A DNA stretch of 32,081 nt from positions 1 through 32,081 of the forward strand of contig CANPZM010000018.1 in the NCBI GenBank assembly GCA_947589065.1. Direction: 5' to 3'. Made by a program: the position numbers and the translations under genes. Shown here piece after piece: positions 1 to 8,399 of this stretch (positions within the stretch are counted from its first letter, which is position 1; each line of letters starts with the position of its first letter). Source of the DNA: an uncultured Clostridia bacterium (GTDB lineage: Bacteria; Bacillota; Clostridia; TANB77; CAG-508). A model generated the notes under the pieces. It did not search any database and was not told where the DNA came from. It worked only from the letters and a program-made list of their open reading frames with translations.

Positions 1-54
1 GGACTTTAAAATGTCATAAACAGCGAAAATGTTAATAATGTCCGCTTTTGTTCT
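1..54 (+). repeat. Composite hairpin repeat, copy 1 (truncated by window edge)
   Basis: These bases match hairpin-i of a dispersed repeat seen at four other places in the window. Compared with the reverse complement of the copy at 22927-22980 only a few bases differ. It reads in the same direction as the copy at 24849-24995 and ends in the conserved GTCCGCTTTTGTTCT. The rest of the element, if present, lies left of the window. There is no plus-strand gene just to its right, unlike the complete copies. Confidence 0.8.
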
Positions 55-341
55 TATTTAAAAAAGTATTCTATCATATCTATATTTTATATATTTTCTA
101 TTAAAAAGGTTGCCAGAAAAGTTGTCAAAATTTCAAACAAATATTCGTATAATTTAGAAAATAGAGGTTCAAAGTCAATAGTTGGGGTGTAAATTTCTAA
201 AAGTACTTTCACCTCAATATTTTTTTAGGTTTTAGTTATTTCGTATAAAACCCTTTAAAATTTGCACGTTTTTTATTCACTTAATGGCACCTACATAATA
301 TTAGTTTTTCCCAATCATTTATATTTTTATCACATTAGTTA
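55..341. other. Intergenic region without recognised gene
   Basis: I find no credible ORF. The stretch is AT-rich. A weak hairpin (AGGTTTTA at 227-234 against TAAAACCC at 246-253) and a TTGGGGTG/CACCTCAA pairing (about 182-216) can be drawn. Neither is followed by a T-run on the minus strand, so I do not call a terminator for the CAP gene that ends at 342. Confidence 0.5.
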
Positions 342-1631
342 TTAATATTCACTTGCAAAAATTTGAACCCAATAATAAGTTCCCTTATATTTAAATGCTC
401 CAATTCCGATTTTATAAAATTTTTCATTAGTCATATTTTTATAATGTCCTGGTGAATTTCTCCACCATTTTGCTGCTTTTGTTCCATTTGATTGCATGTA
501 TGCTATATTCTCACCTGTACTTAGAGGATATAGTCCAACATCTTCCAAAACTGAAGTAAATAATCTTCCATTAGGTCTATAATGTTCAACCTTTCCTGAA
601 TATGCCATCTCTATTGCTCTAACACATGCTAACTGAGTCAATGTTTCATCAAGCTTTAATGCTACTACTCCTTTTTCTTTCCTATATTTATTTGTCAAAT
701 TAAATATTGTTGAAATTTGACTTGCATTTGCTTTACGAGCTTTCTTTGCCTCTGATAGCAAATCTGATGTTTTTGTAGTCTTAGGATTGTAATTTGATGG
801 CTTAGAAGATGTACTCGTAGATTTTTTAGTTGTTGACTTTGATGTTGTTTTTGCTGTTGTTTTTTTAGAAGACTTATTTTCTTTACTAGTTGCTGTCTTA
901 TTTTTTGATTTAGCTTTTGCCGTTGTAGTTTCCTTTTTTGAATCTTGCTCATTTTTACTTATATTTTTCTCTTCTTTCTCCTTTTTTTCTTCCTTTTTTT
1001 CTTTTTCCTTCACACTAACAGTATACTTTCCTTCTGATATATTGCCACTTTTATCTTCGGCAATTACTTTTATTTCATATTTTCCAACTTTCTTATTATC
1101 AACTTTTCCTTCTATTTTTACTTGTAATTCTCCATCAATATTATCATTTGCAGATATTCCTTTTAATAAATCTATATCTTCACCTACAGTTATTATCTTA
1201 TCCGTTATTCCATTAATTACAGGTTTGATATCATCCTTAATTTCAATTTCCATTGAATTTTCATTTTTTATTTCTCTAGAAATAAAATTTTCATTATACA
1301 TATAAGATAATTTAGCAGAAATTTTATACTTTCCTATGTTCTCAAAAGAATACTTTTCATCACTTGACAAAGGTTTGTCATTAATTAATATTTCGATTTT
1401 TGTATTTTTAGGTAATTTTTCAGTATTTACTATTTTAGTTAATATATCTTCATAAGTTACTTCTTGCCCATATTCAATTTTATCATTCATGTCTAATAAA
1501 GATTCTTTTTGTATTTTATCTAATTCCTTTAATTTAGTATTTTGAATGTTACAATAAATTATTAGTATGCCTAGAATAATACTTATTAAAATAATAATCA
1601 CAATAAATATAATTTTTTTCTTTTTATCCAT
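342..1631 (-). CDS. Secreted/membrane-anchored CAP (SCP/PR1) domain protein with Ig-like domain
   Basis: The 429-residue protein has a lysine-rich start, one hydrophobic segment (about residues 7-28) and an extracellular part. That part holds a DUF5011/HYR-like Ig domain (about 135-210, with DDIKPVING and the AEDKSGNIS turn), a long Lys/Thr/Ser linker (about 210-295) and a C-terminal CAP domain. CAP hallmarks are ENIAYM, SPGHYKNM and YYWVQIF. CAP proteins of Firmicutes are surface proteins of mostly unknown activity, and the basic linker suggests it crosses the wall. The ORF is open to 1769, but I chose the ATG at 1631. It has AGGAG five bases upstream, and a promoter (TTGCAT, 17 bp, TATAAT) lies inside the longer ORF. 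Family assignment is firm; function is not. Confidence 0.88.
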   Translation of the reverse strand: MDKKKKIIFIVIIILISIILGILIIYCNIQNTKLKELDKIQKESLLDMNDKIEYGQEVTYEDILTKIVNTEKLPKNTKIEILINDKPLSSDEKYSFENIGKYKISAKLSYMYNENFISREIKNENSMEIEIKDDIKPVINGITDKIITVGEDIDLLKGISANDNIDGELQVKIEGKVDNKKVGKYEIKVIAEDKSGNISEGKYTVSVKEKEKKEEKKEKEEKNISKNEQDSKKETTTAKAKSKNKTATSKENKSSKKTTAKTTSKSTTKKSTSTSSKPSNYNPKTTKTSDLLSEAKKARKANASQISTIFNLTNKYRKEKGVVALKLDETLTQLACVRAIEMAYSGKVEHYRPNGRLFTSVLEDVGLYPLSTGENIAYMQSNGTKAAKWWRNSPGHYKNMTNEKFYKIGIGAFKYKGTYYWVQIFASEY

Positions 1632-1668
1632 AGTAACTCCTATATTTTCTATATCTTCAATATAGTAT

Positions 1669-1697
1669 ATTATATTATGTACTAAAATATAATGCAA
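1669..1697 (-). promoter_or_regulatory. Sigma-A-type promoter of the CAP protein gene
   Basis: On the minus strand, TTGCAT (1692-1697) and TATAAT (1669-1674) are separated by exactly 17 bp. It is followed by AGGAG and the ATG at 1631. It also shows that the upstream ATG of the longer ORF is not used. Confidence 0.7.
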
Positions 1698-1758
1698 TAT
1701 ATTTTTCCTATCCGAAATTCCCAGCATAATTTGGCAATAAAAAAATTTTATCATAATG

Positions 1759-1803
1759 AAAAAACTCAAAAGTTAAATATTATTTTACAACTTTTGAGTT
1801 TTT
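1759..1803 (-). terminator. Rho-independent terminator of the ftsEX-ctpA operon
   Basis: An inverted repeat (AACTCAAAAGTT against AACTTTTGAGTT, loop about 14 nt) begins shortly after the ctpA stop. On the minus strand it is followed by a run of T. Confidence 0.8.
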
Positions 1804-1811
1804 AGAAAATT

Positions 1812-3017
1812 TTATTTTTTCTTTATGGTTTCTATTGCTTTTTGCAATTGAGCATCATTTTCCTTAGTAATTTTTTCTTCATCTGTTTCTTGCAATTTTA
1901 CTTCAATATCTGGTTGTATTCCAATACCATTTATTTTATTTTCATTTGGCGAAAAATATTCTGCTGTTGTAAGCTTTAAAGCACCCTTATATGTTCCCGT
2001 AAAAATACTTTGCATTACTCCTTTTCCATAAGTTTTTGTTCCAACAACTGTTGCAATTTTATAGTCCTTCAATATACCCGTTAGAATTTCAGATGCACTT
2101 GCTGAATATTCATTAACTAATAAAACAACTGGAACATCAATAACTTTTTCATTTTGAGAATATTTTATATCTCTATTATTATTGTTGTCTTCTGTTATAA
2201 GTAAAGTTTTATTTTTATCAACAAATAAGTCTGCAATATTCAATGCTGAATCTACATATCCACCAGTATTATCTCTAAGGTCAACAATTAATGATTTAGC
2301 TCCTTTAGACTTTAAGTCTTCATATGCAGATTTAAATTCATCATAACTTGTATCTGTAAAAGAATCAAAATCAATATATCCAATATTATCCTCTAGCATT
2401 TCATACTTAATTTTATACATTTTTATTTTTTCTCTTGTAATATCAAATGTTAATTCTTTGTCTTTTCTTTTAACTTTTATTTTTACATTTGTTTCTTCTA
2501 TTCCCTTTATTTTAGAAGCTATATATTCAGACCCCTTTGTTAAAACATCTTCCAAGTCAATTTCAGAAATTATATCTCCTTCTTTTAATCCAGCTTTTGC
2601 AGCAGGTCCATTTTCATCAACAAATCCTAATACAATTGTTTCATTGGTATTTTTATTTTCAGCAAGATATATACCAATTCCAATATAATCTGATAATGTT
2701 GAATCTAATGAATCCCATTCTGATGCTGTTAAATATTCTGTATATTCATCTCCTAAACCTTCAACATATCCTTTTATAGCATATTCCTTTAATGTTTCAT
2801 CATTTATTTCTCCTTTATAATCATTTTCAATAGTAGTTCTTACTTTATTTAGAATTGTAGCAATTTCTTCTGATGATTCATATTTATTAACTATCATCCC
2901 CTCTTTAGCCAAATATTTGTAATATACAAAAATTGTTCCACAAAAAGTAATTACAAATGTAATCATGACTGCTATTATTATCTTTAGTCTTTCTGAATAA
3001 ATTCTATCTTCTTCCAT
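1812..3017 (-). CDS. ctpA: C-terminal processing peptidase, S41 family (CtpA/CtpB-like)
   Basis: A serine protease that cuts unstructured C-termini of envelope proteins. The order is a short cytosolic start, one transmembrane segment (about residues 12-32), a helical N-terminal region, a PDZ domain (about 85-175, IGIGIYLAE...GPAAKAGLKEGD) and the S41 catalytic domain. The nucleophile lies in SASASEI (about Ser307) and the general base in GTKTYGKG (about Lys332). Their 25-residue spacing matches known family members. The 401-residue length is typical. I chose the ATG at 3017 because GGAGG lies five bases upstream. It is last in the operon after ftsE, ftsX and two M23 peptidases, so a role in wall hydrolase maturation or turnover is plausible but inferred. 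Confidence 0.93.
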   Translation of the reverse strand: MEEDRIYSERLKIIIAVMITFVITFCGTIFVYYKYLAKEGMIVNKYESSEEIATILNKVRTTIENDYKGEINDETLKEYAIKGYVEGLGDEYTEYLTASEWDSLDSTLSDYIGIGIYLAENKNTNETIVLGFVDENGPAAKAGLKEGDIISEIDLEDVLTKGSEYIASKIKGIEETNVKIKVKRKDKELTFDITREKIKMYKIKYEMLEDNIGYIDFDSFTDTSYDEFKSAYEDLKSKGAKSLIVDLRDNTGGYVDSALNIADLFVDKNKTLLITEDNNNNRDIKYSQNEKVIDVPVVLLVNEYSASASEILTGILKDYKIATVVGTKTYGKGVMQSIFTGTYKGALKLTTAEYFSPNENKINGIGIQPDIEVKLQETDEEKITKENDAQLQKAIETIKKK

Positions 3018-3061
3018 AAAAACCTCCATCTTGAACATAAATAAAGTATCATCAATAATTT

Positions 3062-3085
3062 AGAGCGTCAGCTTTTTGACGCCCT
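3062..3085. other. Intercistronic hairpin between the M23 gene and ctpA
   Basis: AGAGCGTCA (3062-3070) pairs with TGACGCCCT (3077-3085), with one G-T wobble, around a loop of six. There is no T-run on the minus strand, so it is not a clear terminator. It may be a processing site, stabiliser or weak attenuator that sets ctpA expression apart from the upstream genes. Confidence 0.5.
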
Positions 3086-3107
3086 ATCCTTTATAAATCA
3101 TTTTATA

Positions 3108-4337
3108 CTATAGATAATTCATAGGATTTACACGATTAGAATATCCACCTGGTGAAAGCCTAATTTCAAAATGTAAATGTGGCCCTGACGAATTTCCTGT
3201 ACTTCCAACTCTCATAATTTGTTGTCCTCTTGAAACAGATTGTCCTTCTGAAACACAGATTGACCCTGCTTGACCATGTGCATACAAAGAATATGTACCA
3301 TCTTCATGATCTATTAAAACATAGTTGCCATAACTATATGTTAATCTTGCTGTTAAAATAACAATTCCAGATTTTGCCGCATAAACAGGTTGCCCATTTA
3401 TACCATGCGAACCAAAATCGACTGCACCATGATATCCACCCTTTGAATAATAAAGTCCTGTTGTTACAGTTGCATATGCACTTGGTACTGGATAAATAAA
3501 TCCACCTTTACTAGGACTTGTAGGAGCTGAACTTCCACTAGAACCATTAGCTAACTGTTTTCTTCTTTCAGCTTCTGCTCTAGCTTTTTCTCTTGCCTTT
3601 GCCTTTTTTATTGCTGCTCTTATTCTAGAATCTTCTGCTTGCATCTGTTCAATTTTTTTCTCTAAATCTCTTTCTTCTGCTGACAACTGGGTAACCTTTT
3701 TATTTTTTTGATTTCTTACTACTGATAATTCTGATTTTTTCGTTTCTAATATTTTCTTTGATTTTTCTAATTTAGTTTTTGCTTCCTCCAAAGCTTTTTT
3801 TGATTCCTTAAGTGCCTCTTTAGTTTCTTGAACTTGTTTTATTAATTTTGTATCATTATCTGCTAATGTTTGTATCATATAGTAACTTGATAAAAATGAA
3901 GTTAAACTCTCAGAACTTAGTAAAACATCTAAATAAGTCGTCTCACCAGCTTTATATGATGCTACTAGTCTATCTTCTAATAATTTTTCTTTCTTTTCAA
4001 GTTCTTTCTGCGTTTTTTCTATATTTTCTTCTGTCTTTTTTATGTTATCTTCAGTGTCTTCAATATCATCAGCTAAAGCATAAATATCATCTTGATATCC
4101 TGAAATCTTAGTATTTAGTGCATCTACTTCTTTTTGTATAGAAGTCATTTCTTTTTTTATTTTTTCTTGTTCATCTTTAGTATCTTCAATCTCTTTTTCA
4201 TTTTGTTGTTGCTGTTGTTGTAATTCTTTAGACGAAGTTTCTGCAAAAGAAATTATTATATTGCCTAAAAAAGTAATACATAAAACAATTGCTAAAACAA
4301 AAATAATTTTGTTTTTTCTTGCGTATTTCACTAACAT
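3108..4337 (-). CDS. Coiled-coil M23 (LytM) peptidase, second paralogue after ftsEX
   Basis: A 409-residue exported murein hydrolase. It has an N-terminal signal or membrane segment (about residues 10-32), a long charged coiled coil (about 35-235), an Ala/Lys/Arg-rich then Ser/Pro linker, and a C-terminal LytM domain. Zinc and catalytic residues are all present: HxxxD (about His303, Asp307), YAH (about His354) and HLH (about His387, His389), so it should be active. The ATG at 4337 is preferred because AAGGAGG precedes it. That site overlaps the stop of the upstream paralogue, implying translational coupling. The conserved mid-region (LVASYKAGETTYLDVLL) is shared with that paralogue. By analogy with EnvC, PcsB and CwlO, the coiled coil probably contacts FtsX; this is inferred from layout. 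Confidence 0.9.
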   Translation of the reverse strand: MLVKYARKNKIIFVLAIVLCITFLGNIIISFAETSSKELQQQQQQNEKEIEDTKDEQEKIKKEMTSIQKEVDALNTKISGYQDDIYALADDIEDTEDNIKKTEENIEKTQKELEKKEKLLEDRLVASYKAGETTYLDVLLSSESLTSFLSSYYMIQTLADNDTKLIKQVQETKEALKESKKALEEAKTKLEKSKKILETKKSELSVVRNQKNKKVTQLSAEERDLEKKIEQMQAEDSRIRAAIKKAKAREKARAEAERRKQLANGSSGSSAPTSPSKGGFIYPVPSAYATVTTGLYYSKGGYHGAVDFGSHGINGQPVYAAKSGIVILTARLTYSYGNYVLIDHEDGTYSLYAHGQAGSICVSEGQSVSRGQQIMRVGSTGNSSGPHLHFEIRLSPGGYSNRVNPMNYL

Positions 4338-4344
4338 TTCCTCC

Positions 4345-5520
4345 TTAATTTTCAACACTATTATTATCTTTAGTTGTTGTTATATATGGTATAGGATCAA
4401 CATATTCTCCATTTATTCTTACTTCAAAATGAGCATGTGGTCCTGTTGAATAACCTGTGCTTCCGACATTTAATACTGGATCTCCACGTTTTACGTTTTG
4501 ACCTACTTCAACTAAAATTTTAGAACCATGTGCATATAAAGTTGAAACTCCCCCTCCATGATTTATCATAACCATATTTCCATATGCTGCATTTTTTCCT
4601 GCTTTAACAACAACGCCATCATTAGCAGCAACAAATGGAACTCCTTGTGGAGCAGCTAAATCAACTCCTGTATGAAGCTTATATATACCTGTTATAGGAT
4701 GTGTTCTCATACCAAATTTTGAAGAAATTCTTGTATATCCAGGAACAGGCCATGCCATTTCTCCTCCTACATAGTCAAAACCTATATTTAAATTTGCAGC
4801 CTCTAAAATTTCAGCTTCAACTTTTTTTATTTCAGTTTGCATGTTGATAATATCTTTAGTATATTGTGCTTCCTCTTTTGATAATTGAGAAATATAACTA
4901 TTATTTATAACTCTCATATTTTCTAATGAAACTGCCTTATTTTCACTTTCTGTAACTGTCTCGCTCAATTGTTTTTTCTGCTTTTTTAGTTCGACACTTG
5001 CAAGTTCTAATTCCTCTTTTTTCTTTGAAATATCTGTTAGCATCTTATTATCATTATCTACCATTTGTTCAATCATATAATAGTTTGAAATAAATTCAGA
5101 TAAAGAACTAGATTGCAATAAAACATCTAAATAAGTAGTTTCTCCAGTTTTATATGAAGCAACTAATCTTTGCTCTAATAATTTCTTTTGTTCTGTATAT
5201 TTTTCAGTAGCACTTTCTAATTTATTTTCAGCTTCTTGAATTGTTTTTTCTAATTCTTCCTTTTGTTTTCTTAATAATTCTACTTCTAGTTCCTGTGATG
5301 TAATCTCTTCATTTAATGTAGCAATTTCAGCTGAAAGAGATGAAATATCTGATTGTATAATTTCAACTTGAGCATTTGACGCTTCTAGTTGACTTTGAAG
5401 ATTTGATTGTTGGTCTCTTAAATTAGAAACATAATCTGAAAAAGATTTTTTTGACATTCCAAATATTATAAAACACACTATAACTAAAATTATTAAAATC
5501 TTAATAACTTTATGTTTCAT
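4345..5520 (-). CDS. Coiled-coil M23 (LytM) peptidase, first paralogue after ftsEX
   Basis: A 391-residue exported peptidase with an N-terminal hydrophobic segment (about residues 6-23), a coiled coil (about 28-235) and a LytM domain near the C-terminus. The domain has HTGVD (His283, Asp287), YAH (His331) and HAH (His362, His364), the full set of zinc and catalytic residues. AAAGGAG lies eight bases before the ATG. It follows ftsX by about 40 bases and precedes its paralogue by 7. The coiled-coil end (LVASYKTGETTYLDVLL, then YYMIEQMVDND) is nearly the same in both proteins, pointing to tandem duplication. This is the usual place for the FtsEX-regulated peptidoglycan hydrolase of Firmicutes. 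Confidence 0.9.
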   Translation of the reverse strand: MKHKVIKILIILVIVCFIIFGMSKKSFSDYVSNLRDQQSNLQSQLEASNAQVEIIQSDISSLSAEIATLNEEITSQELEVELLRKQKEELEKTIQEAENKLESATEKYTEQKKLLEQRLVASYKTGETTYLDVLLQSSSLSEFISNYYMIEQMVDNDNKMLTDISKKKEELELASVELKKQKKQLSETVTESENKAVSLENMRVINNSYISQLSKEEAQYTKDIINMQTEIKKVEAEILEAANLNIGFDYVGGEMAWPVPGYTRISSKFGMRTHPITGIYKLHTGVDLAAPQGVPFVAANDGVVVKAGKNAAYGNMVMINHGGGVSTLYAHGSKILVEVGQNVKRGDPVLNVGSTGYSTGPHAHFEVRINGEYVDPIPYITTTKDNNSVEN

Positions 5521-5558
5521 TCATTATGCTCCTTTGATACATAAACTTTTACTATAAA

Positions 5559-6476
5559 CTATACCTCCAAGTATTTTTTCATAGAAATTGAACTTCCTAG
5601 TACACCAATTCCAATTCCTAAAATCATATAAACAATTAAAATTAATTTATATATTTCATTAAATGATAATAATGAAACTTGCATTCTAATTTTTGCAAAT
5701 GCTGATGCAATTTCTTGAATAACAACTGTATAACCACCATAAATAATTAACATTGTTATTCCAGCAGCTAATAATCCTATTATAATTCCTTCTACAATAA
5801 AAGGCCATCTAATAAATGAGTTTGTAGCACCTATATACTTCATAATTGATATTTCTTTTCTTCTGGCATGAACTGTAAGTTTTATTGTATTTGAAATAAT
5901 AAATATTGATATAGCAATTAAAAGAATTAATAATACACCAGTTACAATTCTTATTCCATTTGCAATATTTATCAATGCATTCATTGTTTTATCACTACTT
6001 AGTATTGTATCTACATATTTTTCCCCATTTATTGTTATTTCATCAATTTGTTTTTGTATTTCTGCACTTTTTCCCAAGTCAGTTAATTTTACAATAACTG
6101 AATCTGGGAAAATATTGTTTTCTCCTTCATAAGTTTCAATTATTTCAGGGAATTCGCTAAATCTTTTTCTCATATCGTCAAGTGCATCTTGTTTTGTATG
6201 TATCGTTGCAGAAGCAACTCCATCTATTGTGCTTATCATGTCTCTAACTTCTTGTACTTCTTTTTCATCAGCATCACTTATTATCATTACTTGTATACCT
6301 TGATCTGCTTCTATTTTTTCCATTATATGATTAATGTTTTGCCCTAGCATAAAAAATATTCCAAACATCAACATTGTAGCAATCATTATACATAAAGATG
6401 CGATTGTCGATTTTTTATTTTTAAATAAATTTCTAATTCCTTCACCTATATGATAAGTTAAAATATTATATCTCAC
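5559..6476 (-). CDS. ftsX: Cell-division ABC transporter permease-like protein FtsX
   Basis: FtsX with FtsE forms a type VII ABC system that transmits force to periplasmic or extracellular murein hydrolases rather than moving a substrate. The 305-residue protein has a cytosolic start, transmembrane helix 1 (about residues 20-45), an extracellular domain (about 45-165), then three helices (about 168-195, 215-245, 270-298), the standard FtsX topology. I chose the GTG at 6476. An RBS-like AAAGGGTGG lies eight bases upstream, whereas a GTG at 6488 would fall inside that site. It follows ftsE by about 35 bases and precedes the two M23 hydrolases. Confidence 0.93.
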   Translation of the reverse strand: MRYNILTYHIGEGIRNLFKNKKSTIASLCIMIATMLMFGIFFMLGQNINHIMEKIEADQGIQVMIISDADEKEVQEVRDMISTIDGVASATIHTKQDALDDMRKRFSEFPEIIETYEGENNIFPDSVIVKLTDLGKSAEIQKQIDEITINGEKYVDTILSSDKTMNALINIANGIRIVTGVLLILLIAISIFIISNTIKLTVHARRKEISIMKYIGATNSFIRWPFIVEGIIIGLLAAGITMLIIYGGYTVVIQEIASAFAKIRMQVSLLSFNEIYKLILIVYMILGIGIGVLGSSISMKKYLEV

Positions 6477-6511
6477 TTGTATAACCACCCTTTAATTCTT
6501 GATTTTAATAC

Positions 6512-7192
6512 TTATATTTCTCCGTATCCACCTTTTTCGTCTCTAACAATATTTCCTTTATCTATATGAATAACTCTTTTATTCATCTTATCTACAATGT
6601 TCTTAGCATGAGTTGCCATAACTACTGTCGTTCCTCTTAAATTAATATCATTAAGTAAATTCATAATTTCCCAAGCTGTATCTGGGTCTAAATTTCCAGT
6701 AGGCTCATCTGCAATTATCATTGATGGATTATTAACTAACGCTCTTGCTAATGCAACTCTTTGCTGCTCCCCACCAGATAATTCATTTGGATACATCTTT
6801 GCTTTAGCACCCAATCCTACTTGATTTAATACCATTGGAACTTGTCTTCTAATATGTCTTTGTGTTGATTTTACAATATACATTGCAAATGCAACATTTT
6901 CATAAACTGTTTTATCTTGTAATAATCTAAAGTCTTGAAATACAACTCCCATACTTCTACGTAAAAAAGGTATTTTCTTAGGCTTTAAAAAAGTAGTATC
7001 CTTGCCATTAATTATAATATTTCCTTTTGTTGGTTCTTCTTCTTTAAGAATTAATTTTATTAATGTAGATTTACCTGATCCAGAAGATCCAACTAAAAAA
7101 ACAAATTCACCTTTTTCTATATTAAAGCTAACATTATGAACTGCTTCTGTACCAGTCTCATACGTCTTACTTACATTCTTAAATTCAATCAT
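6512..7192 (-). CDS. ftsE: Cell-division ATP-binding protein FtsE
   Basis: ATPase partner of FtsX. The 226 residues carry Walker A GSSGSGKST (35-43), a Q-loop region (VVFQDFRLL), the ABC signature LSGGEQQRVALARAL, Walker B IIADEPTGNLD and the switch histidine in MATHAKN. The length is typical. GGAG lies six bases before the ATG. It is first in its operon, with a promoter at 7236-7264 and the previous operon's terminator just upstream. Confidence 0.96.
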   Translation of the reverse strand: MIEFKNVSKTYETGTEAVHNVSFNIEKGEFVFLVGSSGSGKSTLIKLILKEEEPTKGNIIINGKDTTFLKPKKIPFLRRSMGVVFQDFRLLQDKTVYENVAFAMYIVKSTQRHIRRQVPMVLNQVGLGAKAKMYPNELSGGEQQRVALARALVNNPSMIIADEPTGNLDPDTAWEIMNLLNDINLRGTTVVMATHAKNIVDKMNKRVIHIDKGNIVRDEKGGYGEI

Positions 7193-7235
7193 TTTTTCTC
7201 CTTATTAATAGACTTTTTTGCTACTTTACCTAAAT

Positions 7236-7264
7236 ATCATATCAATAATGAATTTTAATTGCAA
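7236..7264 (-). promoter_or_regulatory. Promoter of the ftsE-ftsX-M23-M23-ctpA operon
   Basis: On the minus strand, TTGCAA (7259-7264), a 17-bp spacer and TATGAT (7236-7241). It lies between the terminator of the upstream operon and the ftsE start, so the cell-division operon is its own transcription unit. Confidence 0.65.
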
Positions 7265-7274
7265 TAGAAAAAAA

Positions 7275-7318
7275 TGAAAAAAAAGCAAATAATTACTCAA
7301 AAATACTTGCTTTTTCTT
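7275..7318 (-). terminator. Rho-independent terminator of the transketolase operon
   Basis: On the minus strand AAAAGCAAGTA pairs with TATTTGCTTTT (one mismatch) around a loop of about 14 nt, followed by a run of T. It lies after the small gene that ends at 7338. Confidence 0.7.
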
Positions 7319-7337
7319 ATTAATTCTCTTCATATGC

Positions 7338-7526
7338 TTAAATCTCTACCCATTCAATCTCATCTCTATAATAATTATCAACATTTCCTTCACAGCTTAC
7401 CATATATTCTTCACCTAATACTGCAATAACAAATCCTTTTTTCCCACTTGAAATAATCCTAACATTATCACCCGTTTTTATTAATTTGCCATTAGTGTCC
7501 TCGTCTTTTTCTACAAAATATCCCAT
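7338..7526 (-). CDS. Small beta-rich (KOW/SH3-like) protein of unknown function
   Basis: The protein has 62 residues, mostly alternating short strands, with a KOW-like stretch (KTGDNVRIISSGKKGFVIAVLGEEYMVSC). That pattern is typical of small SH3-barrel domains. No catalytic motif or membrane segment is visible. Its ATG overlaps the last base of the TPR gene stop (TAATG), so it is almost certainly translated by coupling. It is the last gene before the terminator at 7275-7318. The fold suggestion is an inference from pattern; I do not recognise a named family. Confidence 0.7.
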   Translation of the reverse strand: MGYFVEKDEDTNGKLIKTGDNVRIISSGKKGFVIAVLGEEYMVSCEGNVDNYYRDEIEWVEI

Positions 7527-8398
7527 TATTTCTTTTCCTCTCTTCCAATACGAAATTTGATTTCATACTCACGTTGAGTCGCAAGCATTAAACTATGAAT
7601 ATTGCTATCAGGCTTATGAAAATATAGTGCATGATAATAATCAATCAAAGTCAAATAATTCTCACGAGTCTGAAACTTTTCTTTTTTCATTAGATTTGCC
7701 ATTGCATTAATCAAACCTACTAATGTTGGAATAATATATGGTGGTGTTTTATATTCTATTCCTCTTTCCTTAAGATAATTTATAGTTCCTAAGTCAGGAT
7801 AATATTTTAATTTAGTTCCCATTTTTTTTTCTAAATATGCAATCTCCTGATCTGCTTCTGGTCTAGGAAAAAATAACTTACTATAAAGTAATAAATTATA
7901 TGCAACTTCATCTAAACCTTTTTCAATATAAACAAATGCTGCCTTTTTATACAATATAGCAATTTCTATTGGCATAACAGATATTCTAATTGCTTTTTCA
8001 AACCATATATTAAATTTTTCAAAGTTTTTCATATTTATGTATGACTCTAGTATTTCTGAATGTACTGAAAAGCTAACAGGATTCCATCTTAGTGCTTTTT
8101 CATAGTAAGAAATTGCTTCTTTATATTTTCTATTATCAAATTGTATCACTCCAAGCAAGGTATATATTTCTGACAAAAAATTTCTATTCCATGAAATTTT
8201 TTGATGCTTATCCATATTGCAATATAAAACAAATTCTAATTGAGAATTAAAATCCAACACTTTTCCGTATTTATCAATTTCAATTGGATCTATTGCCTTT
8301 AACAATTTATTTAATACATTCTCAGCTTCAGCAAATTTTCTTTTTTTGATATACATATTTGCTTTATTCCATTGTTCAATAATCTCTTCTTTTTCCAT
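7526..8398 (-). CDS. Tetratricopeptide-repeat protein
   Basis: A 290-residue, soluble, all-helical protein. TPR-like units are visible at about residues 10-40 (AEAENVLNKLL), 70-110 (YTLLGVIQFDNRKYKEAISYYEKALRW) and 110-160, with Ala/Tyr/Leu at the packing positions. TPR proteins are interaction scaffolds, and nothing here names the partner. The ATG lies one base after the HD-gene stop with AAGGATG just upstream, and the small KOW-like gene overlaps its stop. The gene is therefore embedded in the transketolase-HD-TPR operon. The C-terminal third shows no repeat I can recognise. Confidence 0.8.
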   Translation of the reverse strand: MEKEEIIEQWNKANMYIKKRKFAEAENVLNKLLKAIDPIEIDKYGKVLDFNSQLEFVLYCNMDKHQKISWNRNFLSEIYTLLGVIQFDNRKYKEAISYYEKALRWNPVSFSVHSEILESYINMKNFEKFNIWFEKAIRISVMPIEIAILYKKAAFVYIEKGLDEVAYNLLLYSKLFFPRPEADQEIAYLEKKMGTKLKYYPDLGTINYLKERGIEYKTPPYIIPTLVGLINAMANLMKKEKFQTRENYLTLIDYYHALYFHKPDSNIHSLMLATQREYEIKFRIGREEKK

Positions 8399-8399
8399 T

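Noticed and set aside
122..153. TTGTCA...TATAAT on the plus strand as a promoter
   Set aside because: The spacer is 20 bp and no plus-strand gene or terminator-bounded unit follows.
695..952. 85-codon minus-strand ORF
   Set aside because: It is another frame of the CAP protein's repetitive Lys/Thr linker, with Gln/Lys-rich nonsense composition.
342..1769. 475-residue reading of the CAP protein from an ATG at 1769
   Set aside because: The promoter at 1669-1697 and a ribosome binding site before 1631 lie inside the extra part, and the extra residues look like translated non-coding DNA.
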